Position numbers and translations under genes: made by a program
In this document: positions 23,179 through 31,689 of the stretch, one piece after another
Layout of the letters: every line of letters begins with the position of its first letter
Position numbering within the stretch: position 1 is the stretch's first letter
The notes under the pieces: generated by a model
The model's input: the letters and a program-made list of their open reading frames with translations, nothing else
What the model was told of the DNA's origin: nothing
Databases searched by the model: none
NCBI GenBank assembly: GCA_014239355.1
Contig: JAAZYZ010000076.1
Location: 1 to 31,689, forward strand
DNA from: Fidelibacterota bacterium
GTDB lineage: Bacteria; Marinisomatota; Marinisomatia; SCGC-AAA003-L08; TMED6
DNA: 31,689 bases
Direction: 5' to 3'

Positions 23179-23392
23179 TATAGGTCACAACTATTAGATT
23201 AAATCATTATTATTTTTTTATTGATAAAAAACAAAATAATTTTTAATTTGTGTTACTAATCTGTTAAAAGCTGAAAAATAGGCGCTTTTGTGTCTGTTTT
23301 TCTTGTAAATGAGATTAATTCTCTTTTAATTTTAACTGTTAAAATTGACAATAATAAAACAATAAACAATAATCTCTAAGGAGGAAATTATA
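23179..23392 (+). promoter_or_regulatory. 214-bp upstream region of the secreted protein gene: palindrome, shared block and strong RBS
   Basis: This non-coding region holds three marked signals. A 25-nt block at 23296-23320 matches 22 of 25 bases with 19143-19167 upstream of etfB. A perfect 9+1+9 palindrome (AATTTTAAC-T-GTTAAAATT) lies at 23328-23346. The Shine-Dalgarno AAGGAGG at 23378-23384 is 8 nt before the ATG and is the strongest in the window. The rest is AT-rich with no ORF or RNA gene visible. Confidence 0.5.
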
Positions 23393-25804
23393 ATGAAACG
23401 TTTTATGTTTATTACATTGCTTGCCTCTTTTGGTTTGCTTCTAGCTCAAGATGCAGCTGGTACTTATAAATTAACTGGTACCAATGTAAGATATACGAGC
23501 TTAGCAAGACAAACTACTGTAGCAAGCATTTCGGATGCTTATGGATTTGGTGTTAATACGCCAGTTTCAGTTATTCCGATTAACTCTGGTTTCTTCCAGC
23601 TTCTAAATGGTCCATTTAATGAGGACAACCTTGAATTAGGTGGTGCTTTTTTAAATGTAACATTTAATGAAGATGGAACAGGAACTGTTAACGAAGGTAG
23701 TTATTATCCAACTACTCAGTTAGATGAAGAAACTTGTACAACAGCTGGTACAGTATTACCAATTACTGATGAGCTTGTTTATACATCTAACTTAACACCT
23801 TCAAACTATGTCCAAAATGTAAACTATCTTGGCATACCATCTCTAAGTGCTTTTGCTGCTTCTAATGGCGGTCCAGGAGCTGCTGGTGGAATTTCATTAT
23901 CTCAAAGTGAAGAATTAGACTTCTTTACATTTGGTCAAACTGCTGGTGCGCTTGGTGCATGCCAAGCAGGTTTTTATGCTGATGGTTCAGCATGTGATGC
24001 TAGTTTCCCAGGTAATGATTGTGATATTTATGAGGGTTGTGCATCAGCTGGTTATGCATCTAAAGGACATAACTTAGAAACTGTTCCAGGTAACGGTGTT
24101 AGAGACATGTATGTTGAATGGCATGCTGTTGATGGCCCTTTATCTCAAAGTGGTTTTGGTGATGATGCTCTAGATCCATGTGAAGATGGTCTATGTGTTG
24201 CAAATGCAAATGAAGCACAGTGTTTTGAGCTTGATCCAAATACTGGTGGCATAATTCCATCTCCTGCATGTGATGATGCAAATGAAGGACTAGATAGAAT
24301 TTTTGGTGTTCCTTATTTTGGGACAACAGCAATGAATCCAGATTGTGGCTTTAACCAAGATATTCTTGGTGGTGCTGCTGATGTTGGTGGTGCTTTAGGT
24401 GCCGGTATTGCTGGCCAATGTGAATCAGGTATAGTTCTAGATGAAAACGGCAATGGGCTTCCAGATGTTGTAGACGGATGTTATGCTCTTGAAGGCTATG
24501 GATATCCTGGTGACCAGGCTGCGACGATGGCTTTTGTTGCTGCTTGTACTGCACTTGGATTTAGTGATGGTCAATGTTCTGAATTAGCTGCTATAGCTCA
24601 AGGAGCTGTAGAAGCAACAACAATCTGCTATAATATAGAAACACATGATTTTTATCCTGCTGATAGTGCAGATGATTGTGCAGATGGTTACTTCTTTACT
24701 AACGCTGTTTGGGATTGTAATGGTCTTTACATGTTAACATTTGATGCTGCAGCTCTATGTAGTGTTGCTGGTGATGCATGGGTTGATGATTGTGTTTTCG
24801 GTGACAGTGCTGGAAGAAACTTCTATCTTATGGATGCTTCATTTACTCCATGGGGTGGATTCTTTACATGGAATGCTCTACAATATAGCCAAACTGGTGA
24901 TGCTAGTTTCTTAGTTTCTGATGGAGCCTATGATTTTGATCCAGCTTGTTTACAAGATGGAGACCCTTCTGATTGTGGAGGTCGTTTAGGTATGGTAATG
25001 GAACCATTATGTGTACCTGAATTCCAGGTAAGAGAAGTATACATTGATTTTGATGAAATTGAAGAATGCGCACATAACGGTGACGTTACACTTGATGATG
25101 TTGTTAACATTCTTGATGTAGTTAATTTAGTTCAAGCTATCTTAGGTCTTGAAGAATTATCTGATAATCAAACGTGTAATGCTGATATCAACTCAGATGA
25201 TATTATTAATATTCTTGATGTAGTTGGTATTGTTCAAGCTATCTTAGGTAACAGAGGAATTGATGCTACAGAAATTCAAATTTTTAATAATGAGAATTCT
25301 GTAAGCATAGAGTCTAATGGTTATGTAGGAGCAGTTCAAATGACTTTAAGTCATGGTGAAGATTTCTCAATTGAATTAACTGATAATGCTTTTATAGCTG
25401 AATATAATACTGAAGGAAACACAACAAATCTTATGATTGTTGCTCCTGAAGGTAAAGAGCTATTTACTGCTGTTGGTGATTTTGAAATCCTTGAAACTTT
25501 AGCTGCTAATAGTAATGACTACGTAGATGTGGTTAATCCAGAAGCTATTTCTTTAGGTTCTGCTTATCCAAATCCATTTAACCCAACAACAAGCTTTGAG
25601 CTTTCAGTTGGTAATGCAGGTCATGTAACAATGAATGTATATAATCTAATGGGTCAAGTAGTAGAAACTTTAGTTAATAATACTATGGATGCTGGAAGCT
25701 ATAATATTACATGGGATGCAACTAACTTCTCAAGTGGTATGTATGTAGTTAAAGCTGAAACTGTTAATGGTCTTGCTTCTCAAAAAGTAATGCTTGTAAA
25801 ATAG
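23393..25804 (+). CDS. Large secreted Cys-rich protein with dockerin-type repeats and Por/T9SS type A sorting domain
   Basis: The 803-aa protein starts with a clear signal peptide (MKRFMFITLLASFGLLLA, cleavage before QDA). Residues about 20-550 are Gly/Asp/Cys-rich with many loosely spaced Cys and D-x-C-x-x-G patterns, and no recognised enzyme fold. Residues about 558-618 hold two dockerin-type loops (GDVTLDDVVNILDVVNLVQA and ADINSDDIINILDVVGIVQA). The C-terminal 85 residues are a type A sorting domain with YPNPFNPTTSF, the beta strands VTMNVYNLMGQVVETL, and FSSGMYVVKAET-KVMLVK, which directs export and cell-surface attachment by the type IX system. The strong Shine-Dalgarno and the terminator suggest an abundant, single-gene transcript, perhaps a surface-layer or adhesin-like protein. 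Function is unknown. Confidence 0.85.
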   Translation: MKRFMFITLLASFGLLLAQDAAGTYKLTGTNVRYTSLARQTTVASISDAYGFGVNTPVSVIPINSGFFQLLNGPFNEDNLELGGAFLNVTFNEDGTGTVNEGSYYPTTQLDEETCTTAGTVLPITDELVYTSNLTPSNYVQNVNYLGIPSLSAFAASNGGPGAAGGISLSQSEELDFFTFGQTAGALGACQAGFYADGSACDASFPGNDCDIYEGCASAGYASKGHNLETVPGNGVRDMYVEWHAVDGPLSQSGFGDDALDPCEDGLCVANANEAQCFELDPNTGGIIPSPACDDANEGLDRIFGVPYFGTTAMNPDCGFNQDILGGAADVGGALGAGIAGQCESGIVLDENGNGLPDVVDGCYALEGYGYPGDQAATMAFVAACTALGFSDGQCSELAAIAQGAVEATTICYNIETHDFYPADSADDCADGYFFTNAVWDCNGLYMLTFDAAALCSVAGDAWVDDCVFGDSAGRNFYLMDASFTPWGGFFTWNALQYSQTGDASFLVSDGAYDFDPACLQDGDPSDCGGRLGMVMEPLCVPEFQVREVYIDFDEIEECAHNGDVTLDDVVNILDVVNLVQAILGLEELSDNQTCNADINSDDIINILDVVGIVQAILGNRGIDATEIQIFNNENSVSIESNGYVGAVQMTLSHGEDFSIELTDNAFIAEYNTEGNTTNLMIVAPEGKELFTAVGDFEILETLAANSNDYVDVVNPEAISLGSAYPNPFNPTTSFELSVGNAGHVTMNVYNLMGQVVETLVNNTMDAGSYNITWDATNFSSGMYVVKAETVNGLASQKVMLVK

Positions 25805-25812
25805 CAGTTCAA

Positions 25813-25876
25813 GGCTATTTTTAGCCTACAATATTAAAAAACCCCCATATTTCTGAAAAGGAATTGGGGGTTTTTT
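25813..25876 (+). terminator. Double hairpin terminator after the secreted protein gene
   Basis: A small hairpin GGCTA-TTTT-TAGCC (25813-25826) is followed by a strong Rho-independent terminator at 25836-25876: A6-C5-A paired with T-G5-T6 around a 17-nt loop. The A/T tracts on both sides make it active in both directions. It isolates the secreted protein gene from the receptor gene. Confidence 0.9.
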
Positions 25877-25933
25877 ATTTTCGTTCAATTTGTATTAAAT
25901 TCACTGTGTTCTTTTAATAGAATATTATTGTAT

Positions 25934-28900
25934 ATGACCAAAAAAATTTTAATATTATTTTGCATTGTGAATCTTTGTTTAGCAGTAGCTATCAGAGGTA
26001 AAGTATACGATGAAAATAATGGAAATCCTCTAATTGGTGCAAATGTTTACTTAGAAGACACATCCTTTGGAGGGAGTTGCAATGTTGATGGCCAGTATAT
26101 TATTACTGATATCCCCAATAATCAAACTTATACTATCATTGTAAAGTATCTAGGGTATGAAAAATTCACTAAAAAAATTACTCTGAACAATAACGAAGTA
26201 TTTGATTTAGATATTCCACTTACACCAACTAATATCAAAGTAAAAGCTACTGAAATTGTTGGAAACGTAAAGGCCATTAAAGACAAAATCACAAATTCAG
26301 TGGCAACAAAAGAATTAATATCCTCTGATAGAATTCAAGTTGAAGCTAGCACTAATCTTGGATCTTATTTAAAAGGGTTAAAAGGGGTAGATTATACAGC
26401 ATCAGGCATGGATAGTTACTCTATATCAGTAAGAGGTTTTAATAGTAGTTTTAGTTCTAGATTACTGACTTTAACAGACGGTAGAGTAGCCAATATCCCT
26501 GCGTTAAGAGTAGTATCATATAATACTATACCACAATCACAAGATGATATTGAAAAAATGGAAGTTATCTTAGGCCCTGCAACTGCACTTTATGGTGCAA
26601 ATGCACATAGTGGTGTCGTAAATATTGTTTCAAAAGCACCCTCTGTTTCAGAAGGTTTTTCTCTGAATGTAAGTGGAACAGGCGATGAAAGACAGCTTAG
26701 AAAAATAAATGGTCGATTTGCAAAAAAACTGAATGATCATATTAGTTTTAAACTCTCAGGCTCCTATCTCAATGCTTATGAATGGGAATATATATCTGAA
26801 GATGAATGGAAAAACCATCAATATACATGGATAGGCGCTCCTAATAGAACGGTTGATGGAAAAGATAATAATCCTTGGAATGAATTTTCTTGGGATGATA
26901 CAGTTCCTGCAAATTGGGAAAATATCAAAGAAGTTGTAAAAGCAAGTGGATGGAATATTGATGAATATTGGAATGACTTAAATGGTGATGGCATATATCA
27001 AGAAAATGAATTTATAGGTGAACCAGGTACAGAAGCTGGTTGGGATACAAAAACTAAATATGTGGAAATTACACTTGAAGATGGAACAATAGATATAATT
27101 TTAATAGGTAATGGTGAAGGCATGGATACTGGTGATCCTGATGGTGATGGAATAATGGGAGAAGATTGGGTTAATGGATATGATGATGATGGAGATGGAC
27201 TTATTGATGAAGATTACTTTGAAGCTGATGGAATTGATAATGATGGAGATGGAGTTATTGATGAAAATATAGATGATGAATATGACTTATCTTATGATGG
27301 AATGGACAATAATGGTAATGGTCAAGTAGATGAATCCTGGGAGTACGATCATGATGGAGATGGAACAAGTAATTGGGGAGAAACAATAGATTCAGATTTA
27401 AAAATTATAATTTATGATGGAAGAAAAGAAGAGCAATTAAATGGTGAAGAAAATCCTTGGTATTATGTAGATGGACAAGCAAGCACAGACGATCATATAC
27501 GGGGTGACTATATTTGGGATGAAGATGAATTTACTATTTTATTTGATGTTTTTACCAAAGATTTTGGTGATGATGGAATAGCTGGTGATTATTATGAAGA
27601 TATAGCTGGAAATGATAGCTATGAAGTTGGAGAACCTACACTATCATTTGGAGGCCATCTTGATTATGGACTAGATGGAGTAAATTATACATTTGATGAA
27701 GGTGAAGGTGATGGAATCTGGCAACCAGGTGATGCATGGATAGATATTAATAATAATGGCATTGTAGATAATGAGGATGAATATAACTTTGATTATCAAT
27801 TTGATGCTAATAGTGATATATGGCCACCCCCTAATGGACAATGGGATTTAGGTGAATACTATGAAGATTGGGGACAAGATGGTATTGAAAATACTAATGA
27901 TCCAGGGGAAGGAAATGGTGAGTACCCACTTGATTTAAATGAGCTAGATGGAAATTATGATACAGGAGATGGATGTTATGGGTGTAATAGTGATGAAAAT
28001 GAATTAATCAATAGATTTCAACAAATATCAGATAATAATGGAGACTTATTAAATGACTACCCTGATTTTGAAATAGACAATAGAAAAGTAGAAGCTAGAA
28101 TTGATATAAATGGAATTCCATTCTTAGGAATGGATGACTTAGATGTTACTCTTCAATCTGGTTATTCCTGGTCTAAATCGCAAGTTGTAACTGGTGTAGG
28201 ACGATATTTATTAGATGGTTGGGAATATAAATTCAATCAATTAAAAATGAGTTATAATAATTGGTTTTTTCAAACTTATTTAAACAGTAGTTATTCTGGT
28301 GACACCAGAGGTTATTTAAGAGGAGATTTAATTACAGATTTATCTACTAATAGAGCTTATCAAATCCAAAATACATTTAAAATTAAATCTTGGGATACAG
28401 ATGTAACATGGGGAATAGATTATTTTAGAACTAATCCTGTAACTAAAGGAAGTATATTAAATGATGGCCCTAATGGAAGAGATGAAAATGGAAATGGTAT
28501 TATAGATGATGAAGCTGAATTTGATAATCCAATAGCAAATGAAGCAGGATTATATTTCCAATCTTCTTCTAAATTAACAAAATTATGGAGTGATAAATGG
28601 GAGCTAGTCTTAGCTGCCCGTTTAGATTATCATGACCAATTAAAAGAAGAAGGTTTACAATTTGGACCAAAGTTTGGTCTTATGTATGACCCGCACCCAA
28701 CAGAATCTTGGAGACTTACTTTCGGACGAGCTTTTAACACCCCTACTACTACTCAATTATTTACAAATTACTATATTTATGACTATCGAATATTTAATGT
28801 GTTTTTAAGAGGCAATAAAGATGGAACTCAATATGTAAGAGTTAATGAAAATACTAATATTAGTCAACCTATGTATTATGATGCAAATGGAGATGCTCAA

Positions 28901-30160
28901 TTTTATGGAAATTATAATTTTGGAGATAATTATATAGAAAGAATACAAGATATGCCATATTTCTTTCTTTATGATACATTTGAAGGAGTTCCTTCTGATT
29001 GGATTCCTTTAGATACTACAAATTTCTTAGTTTATATTCCTGAGCCTAATGGAGATGGCCATATTATAAAGCCAAATGATGCAAAAGATGGAGAACGTTA
29101 TATTCCTAACATGCCAGCTATTAAATCTGAAAAAATAAATAGTTTTGAAATAGGATATAAAAAAATATTTGATTTTGGAGCAATTATGTCAATAGATTAT
29201 TATGTAAATCATTATTCTGACTTTTTTAGCCCAGCTACTTTTATAACCCCTACTGTTATATATAGATATAATTCAGATGGAACAGAAGCAACAGTTGATG
29301 ATTTTGAATTTGCAGGATTTATTCCTGGTAATCAAAATGGTTCAAATCCACCTTATTCAACAGGGTGGAATGGTTTAGATGATGATGGAGATTGGGAAGT
29401 TTGGGCTAGTGACTTTGGTTGGGACCAAGATGATAAAGATGGTGATGGAGATCCTAGAGATCCAGGAGAATGGGGTTTTGTTGATTTGGAAACTGGACAA
29501 ACTTATTCTCCAGCACAATTAGGCTTTGATGGGCAGGGTCTACCATGGATTTATTCAGATGCATCAACTAATCAATATGGAATAAATTATAATCTTCTTG
29601 ATAAAGTAGGAATTGATGAGTGGAGTCCTCAAGAGGGTATGGGAGAATATGAATGTGCTAGTTATCCTTGCAGTTCAAATAATGTCCAAGGAAGAGCTAC
29701 AAGTCCACCAGAAATTATTTTAGGAGTTTTAAACTATGGGAATGTTTGGACTCAAGGTATAGATATGGCTTTTACTCAAATTTTAAGTGATGAAATGTTT
29801 TTTACTGGAAATTTCTCATGGTATAATACGACAGAGTTTTACAATGAGCTAACCAGAAGAAATGACCCAATCAATGCTCCAAAATTTAAATGGAATATTA
29901 ATTTTAATTATAAAAATGATGACTATGGTATGCTATCTATAGGGTATAGGCATGTTGACCAATTCGAATGGCAAGATGGAATTTGGGGAGGGATGATAGG
30001 CCCTTATAACCTTTTTGATATTCACTATAAATATGAATTTAATGACTATTTATCTACTTCAATATCTTGTTTGAATGTATTCAATGATCTTCATAGAGAA
30101 ATAGTTGGTGGCGCTAAAATGGGACGCCAAATAGTAATGAGATTCTCTACAGGATTTTAA
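25934..30160 (+). CDS. TonB-dependent outer-membrane receptor with large Asp-rich calcium-loop insertion
   Basis: The protein has 1408 aa from the ATG at 25934 (MTKKILILF); an in-frame TTG lies at 25928. A signal peptide of about 19 residues is followed by a carboxypeptidase-regulatory-like domain (about 20-105: GKVYDENNGNPLIGANVYLE, GQYIITDIP, VKYLGYEKF). The plug comes next (about 130-240: LGSYLKGLKGVDY, SISVRGFNSSF, LTDGRVANIP, IEKMEVILGPATALYGANA, GVVNIVSKAP), then the beta barrel, ending in a C-terminal Phe (RFSTGF). Between early barrel strands (about 390-690) sits an insertion full of D-x-D-G-D-G-type loops, e.g. GYDDDGDGLIDED and NDGDGVIDEN; further ones lie near 850 and 1155-1180. 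Family members usually have 750-1100 aa. It probably imports or binds a ligand with calcium-stabilised extracellular loops. Confidence 0.9.
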   Translation: MTKKILILFCIVNLCLAVAIRGKVYDENNGNPLIGANVYLEDTSFGGSCNVDGQYIITDIPNNQTYTIIVKYLGYEKFTKKITLNNNEVFDLDIPLTPTNIKVKATEIVGNVKAIKDKITNSVATKELISSDRIQVEASTNLGSYLKGLKGVDYTASGMDSYSISVRGFNSSFSSRLLTLTDGRVANIPALRVVSYNTIPQSQDDIEKMEVILGPATALYGANAHSGVVNIVSKAPSVSEGFSLNVSGTGDERQLRKINGRFAKKLNDHISFKLSGSYLNAYEWEYISEDEWKNHQYTWIGAPNRTVDGKDNNPWNEFSWDDTVPANWENIKEVVKASGWNIDEYWNDLNGDGIYQENEFIGEPGTEAGWDTKTKYVEITLEDGTIDIILIGNGEGMDTGDPDGDGIMGEDWVNGYDDDGDGLIDEDYFEADGIDNDGDGVIDENIDDEYDLSYDGMDNNGNGQVDESWEYDHDGDGTSNWGETIDSDLKIIIYDGRKEEQLNGEENPWYYVDGQASTDDHIRGDYIWDEDEFTILFDVFTKDFGDDGIAGDYYEDIAGNDSYEVGEPTLSFGGHLDYGLDGVNYTFDEGEGDGIWQPGDAWIDINNNGIVDNEDEYNFDYQFDANSDIWPPPNGQWDLGEYYEDWGQDGIENTNDPGEGNGEYPLDLNELDGNYDTGDGCYGCNSDENELINRFQQISDNNGDLLNDYPDFEIDNRKVEARIDINGIPFLGMDDLDVTLQSGYSWSKSQVVTGVGRYLLDGWEYKFNQLKMSYNNWFFQTYLNSSYSGDTRGYLRGDLITDLSTNRAYQIQNTFKIKSWDTDVTWGIDYFRTNPVTKGSILNDGPNGRDENGNGIIDDEAEFDNPIANEAGLYFQSSSKLTKLWSDKWELVLAARLDYHDQLKEEGLQFGPKFGLMYDPHPTESWRLTFGRAFNTPTTTQLFTNYYIYDYRIFNVFLRGNKDGTQYVRVNENTNISQPMYYDANGDAQFYGNYNFGDNYIERIQDMPYFFLYDTFEGVPSDWIPLDTTNFLVYIPEPNGDGHIIKPNDAKDGERYIPNMPAIKSEKINSFEIGYKKIFDFGAIMSIDYYVNHYSDFFSPATFITPTVIYRYNSDGTEATVDDFEFAGFIPGNQNGSNPPYSTGWNGLDDDGDWEVWASDFGWDQDDKDGDGDPRDPGEWGFVDLETGQTYSPAQLGFDGQGLPWIYSDASTNQYGINYNLLDKVGIDEWSPQEGMGEYECASYPCSSNNVQGRATSPPEIILGVLNYGNVWTQGIDMAFTQILSDEMFFTGNFSWYNTTEFYNELTRRNDPINAPKFKWNINFNYKNDDYGMLSIGYRHVDQFEWQDGIWGGMIGPYNLFDIHYKYEFNDYLSTSISCLNVFNDLHREIVGGAKMGRQIVMRFSTGF

Positions 30161-30162
30161 TA

Positions 30163-31689
30163 ATGAAAAATTATTTTATACTTATAATCTTTTTTGTTTT
30201 ACTTATTGTTTCTTGTGAAGAGTCCGAAGATAATAATAAACAAATAGGCGCATCTACTATAACCATTCTATATCCAGAAGATAACTCTGAAATAACATGT
30301 GAAGAATGTACAATTGAAATTATTACTATTATAGAAAATAAAGAATCTGTAGACCTTGCATATATATTAATAAATGATAATCTGATAAAAAGTGGATTAT
30401 CAGATACATTAAATGCTTATTATCAACCTCCATCAGACTGGAATCAAACTATAAATATTGAAGCTCGTATTGTTAATTTTTTGGAAGATGATAATATAGA
30501 AATAATAGCATCTGATAATAATACTATTAATATTAATAGTATAGATACAGACCCTTTAACCTCTGATCCTATTTTTATGAATGTTAATAATCAATTTAGT
30601 ATGATGAGGTTTCCTGTTACCAATAGAGATTTTATTAATTTTCTAAATTCAAATAACTATTTAGAGATTGAGCTTGTAGAAGTTTTATGGGGCGATGAAA
30701 ATGGCAATAATTATGGAGACCCAACATTATGCCATGATAGAGATGTTGGAGATCAATATGAACCAACAGAATGGTGGTATGTCAATGTAAAGGCAGTTTT
30801 TGGAAATCAAGATATTCCATCAGGAAGTTACAGTGTTTATAAAAATGGTTATAATATTTATGATACTAATGCTGATTATAGCAATCAAGGTGGAAAGATT
30901 CAGTATAATTGTGAAACTCAAACATTCTTTCTGCCAAATGAAGAAGATGGAAATGAATCTATCTATCTTGACCATCCTGTGACAGGGGTTACATGGATTG
31001 GTGCCAATATCTATGCAAATCATTTTGGCTGGACTCTACCAACTCTTGAACAATGGGAATTGGCTGCAAAAAACAATTATGATTGGGATTATCCATGGGG
31101 TAATACAATAAACTTGAATTATGCTAACTATAATAATACTACAACTACACAAATTGGCTATTATAATGGTTTAGGTGAATTAAACTTAAGTTTAAGTGCC
31201 TTTGGAATATATGATATGGGTGGAAATGTTTGGGAACATACAAATTCATCATCTGTTCCTGAAATTTATTTTAAAACTGGCGGCTCTTTTGATAGTGATG
31301 CTACACAACTAAAAATTGGATATACTGGATATAGTATATTTGATCAAGTAGCTAATAATACAGGATTTAGATGTGTTACTGATATTAATTATCCATCATC
31401 TCCTGCATCTGGGTGTATTGAAGAAAATAGGTGTAATTATGATATGTTTGCTCAAGAAACAGAAAATTGTTATGATGATGATTGTTTAGGAGCATGTGGT
31501 GGCGATGCACAAGAATATGAGTTTTTTCAAGACCAAGATGGTGATGGCCTTGGAAATCCAAATATTTCAGAAATACAGTGTAATGAACCTGAAAATGGTT
31601 GGTGTGATAACTCTGATGATTTAGATGATGAATGTCCTTCATCAGATATAAATCAAGATAATATAGATTGTAATAGTATTTGTTTTGGA
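30163..31689 (+). CDS. Lipoprotein with formylglycine-generating-enzyme (SUMF1)-like domain, 3' end outside the window
   Basis: Open for 509 codons to the window edge. Residues 1-18 are a lipoprotein signal with lipobox IVSC and acylated C18. After an Ig-like beta segment (about 30-130) comes an FGE/C-type-lectin-like fold (about 146-405): MMRFPVTNRDFINFLNS, GVTWIGANIYANHFGWTLPT, EQWELAAK, PWGN, FGIYDMGGNVWEH, GGSFDS and GFRCV. The catalytic Cys pair normally found in the C-x-x-x-x-C-R-Y-R segment after GGS is replaced by SDATQLKIGY, so it is probably a binding, not an oxidase, domain; GldK/GldJ of gliding/T9SS machinery share this fold. The rest is Asp/Cys-rich (DCLGACGGD, FQDQDGDGLGNP). It starts 2 nt after the receptor stop, so it may be its surface partner. 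Confidence 0.8.
   Translation, partial: MKNYFILIIFFVLLIVSCEESEDNNKQIGASTITILYPEDNSEITCEECTIEIITIIENKESVDLAYILINDNLIKSGLSDTLNAYYQPPSDWNQTINIEARIVNFLEDDNIEIIASDNNTININSIDTDPLTSDPIFMNVNNQFSMMRFPVTNRDFINFLNSNNYLEIELVEVLWGDENGNNYGDPTLCHDRDVGDQYEPTEWWYVNVKAVFGNQDIPSGSYSVYKNGYNIYDTNADYSNQGGKIQYNCETQTFFLPNEEDGNESIYLDHPVTGVTWIGANIYANHFGWTLPTLEQWELAAKNNYDWDYPWGNTINLNYANYNNTTTTQIGYYNGLGELNLSLSAFGIYDMGGNVWEHTNSSSVPEIYFKTGGSFDSDATQLKIGYTGYSIFDQVANNTGFRCVTDINYPSSPASGCIEENRCNYDMFAQETENCYDDDCLGACGGDAQEYEFFQDQDGDGLGNPNISEIQCNEPENGWCDNSDDLDDECPSSDINQDNIDCNSICFG

Noticed and set aside
23345..23373. A sigma70-like promoter TTGACA-N17-AATAAT before the secreted protein gene
   Set aside because: The start of transcription would fall on the Shine-Dalgarno itself, leaving no usable leader. 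The match is probably chance in AT-rich sequence.
24099..24554. Minus-strand open frames inside the secreted protein gene (His/Gln-rich translations)
   Set aside because: They are antisense shadows of the Asp/Cys/Gly-rich plus-strand gene; the low-complexity His/Gln composition mirrors its codons. The same applies to 31385-31642 on the minus strand.
26900..29470. CRISPR or tandem DNA repeats in the Asp-rich region of the receptor gene
   Set aside because: The similarity is at protein level (D-x-D-G motifs) with variable spacing and codons; there are no regular direct repeats with spacers.

Overview
The window is a strongly AT-rich bacterial chromosome segment. Its gene content points to a marine Marinimicrobia (SAR406)-like or related Bacteroidota/Ignavibacteria-like organism: secreted proteins with dockerin-type repeats and a Por/T9SS type A C-terminal signal, a TonB-dependent receptor with a carboxypeptidase-like N-terminal domain, a 2-oxoacid:ferredoxin oxidoreductase, and an ETF module with a membrane Fe-S quinone oxidoreductase. 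The lineage is inferred; no rRNA gene is present.

Left part (1-6177, all minus strand). At the edge is the start of a class IV aminotransferase, next to a secreted thioredoxin-fold/dockerin gene interrupted by one in-frame UGA that is best read as selenocysteine. From 938 to 6177 lies an unusual array at a tRNA-Pro(TGG) gene. The intact tRNA (6103-6177) is followed by its terminator. The same block (3' 47 nt of the tRNA, from the first base of the anticodon stem, plus linker and terminator) recurs at 3161-3245, 2910-2994 and 938-1021, with a decayed terminator-only copy near 2340-2380. These copies bound short cargo units: SDR + imine-reductase-like dehydrogenase + amidohydrolase; one 40-aa membrane protein; and NYN nuclease + small membrane protein + adenosine deaminase. 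I read this as serial site-specific insertion of small cassettes into the tRNA anticodon arm. No integrase lies in the window.

Central part (6286-19112). A plus-strand operon holds an LptF/G permease, a pyrimidine-nucleoside phosphorylase and a double-ACT protein. It meets a minus-strand operon korA-korB-fumC-PBP1 tail to tail. Divergent from korA is selD-iscS-sufT-DUF2480. SelD itself needs UGA recoding (Sec15), so the true gene starts about 280 nt before the first ATG downstream of the UGA. The two UGA codons are each followed by a hairpin that begins 17 nt downstream, consistent with bacterial SECIS elements.

Right part (19113-31689). etfB-etfA, an Fe-S/heme b membrane oxidoreductase and a 42-aa single-TM gene form an electron-transfer module preceded by two TetR-type operator-like inverted repeats. 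Then come a highly translated (strong Shine-Dalgarno) secreted Cys-rich dockerin/T9SS protein with a strong terminator, and a 1408-aa TonB-dependent receptor with a very large Asp/Gly-rich calcium-loop insertion. The receptor is followed after 2 nt by a lipoprotein with a formylglycine-generating-enzyme-like fold, cut by the window end. No gene-free stretch exceeds 300 bases; the longest is 23179-23392.
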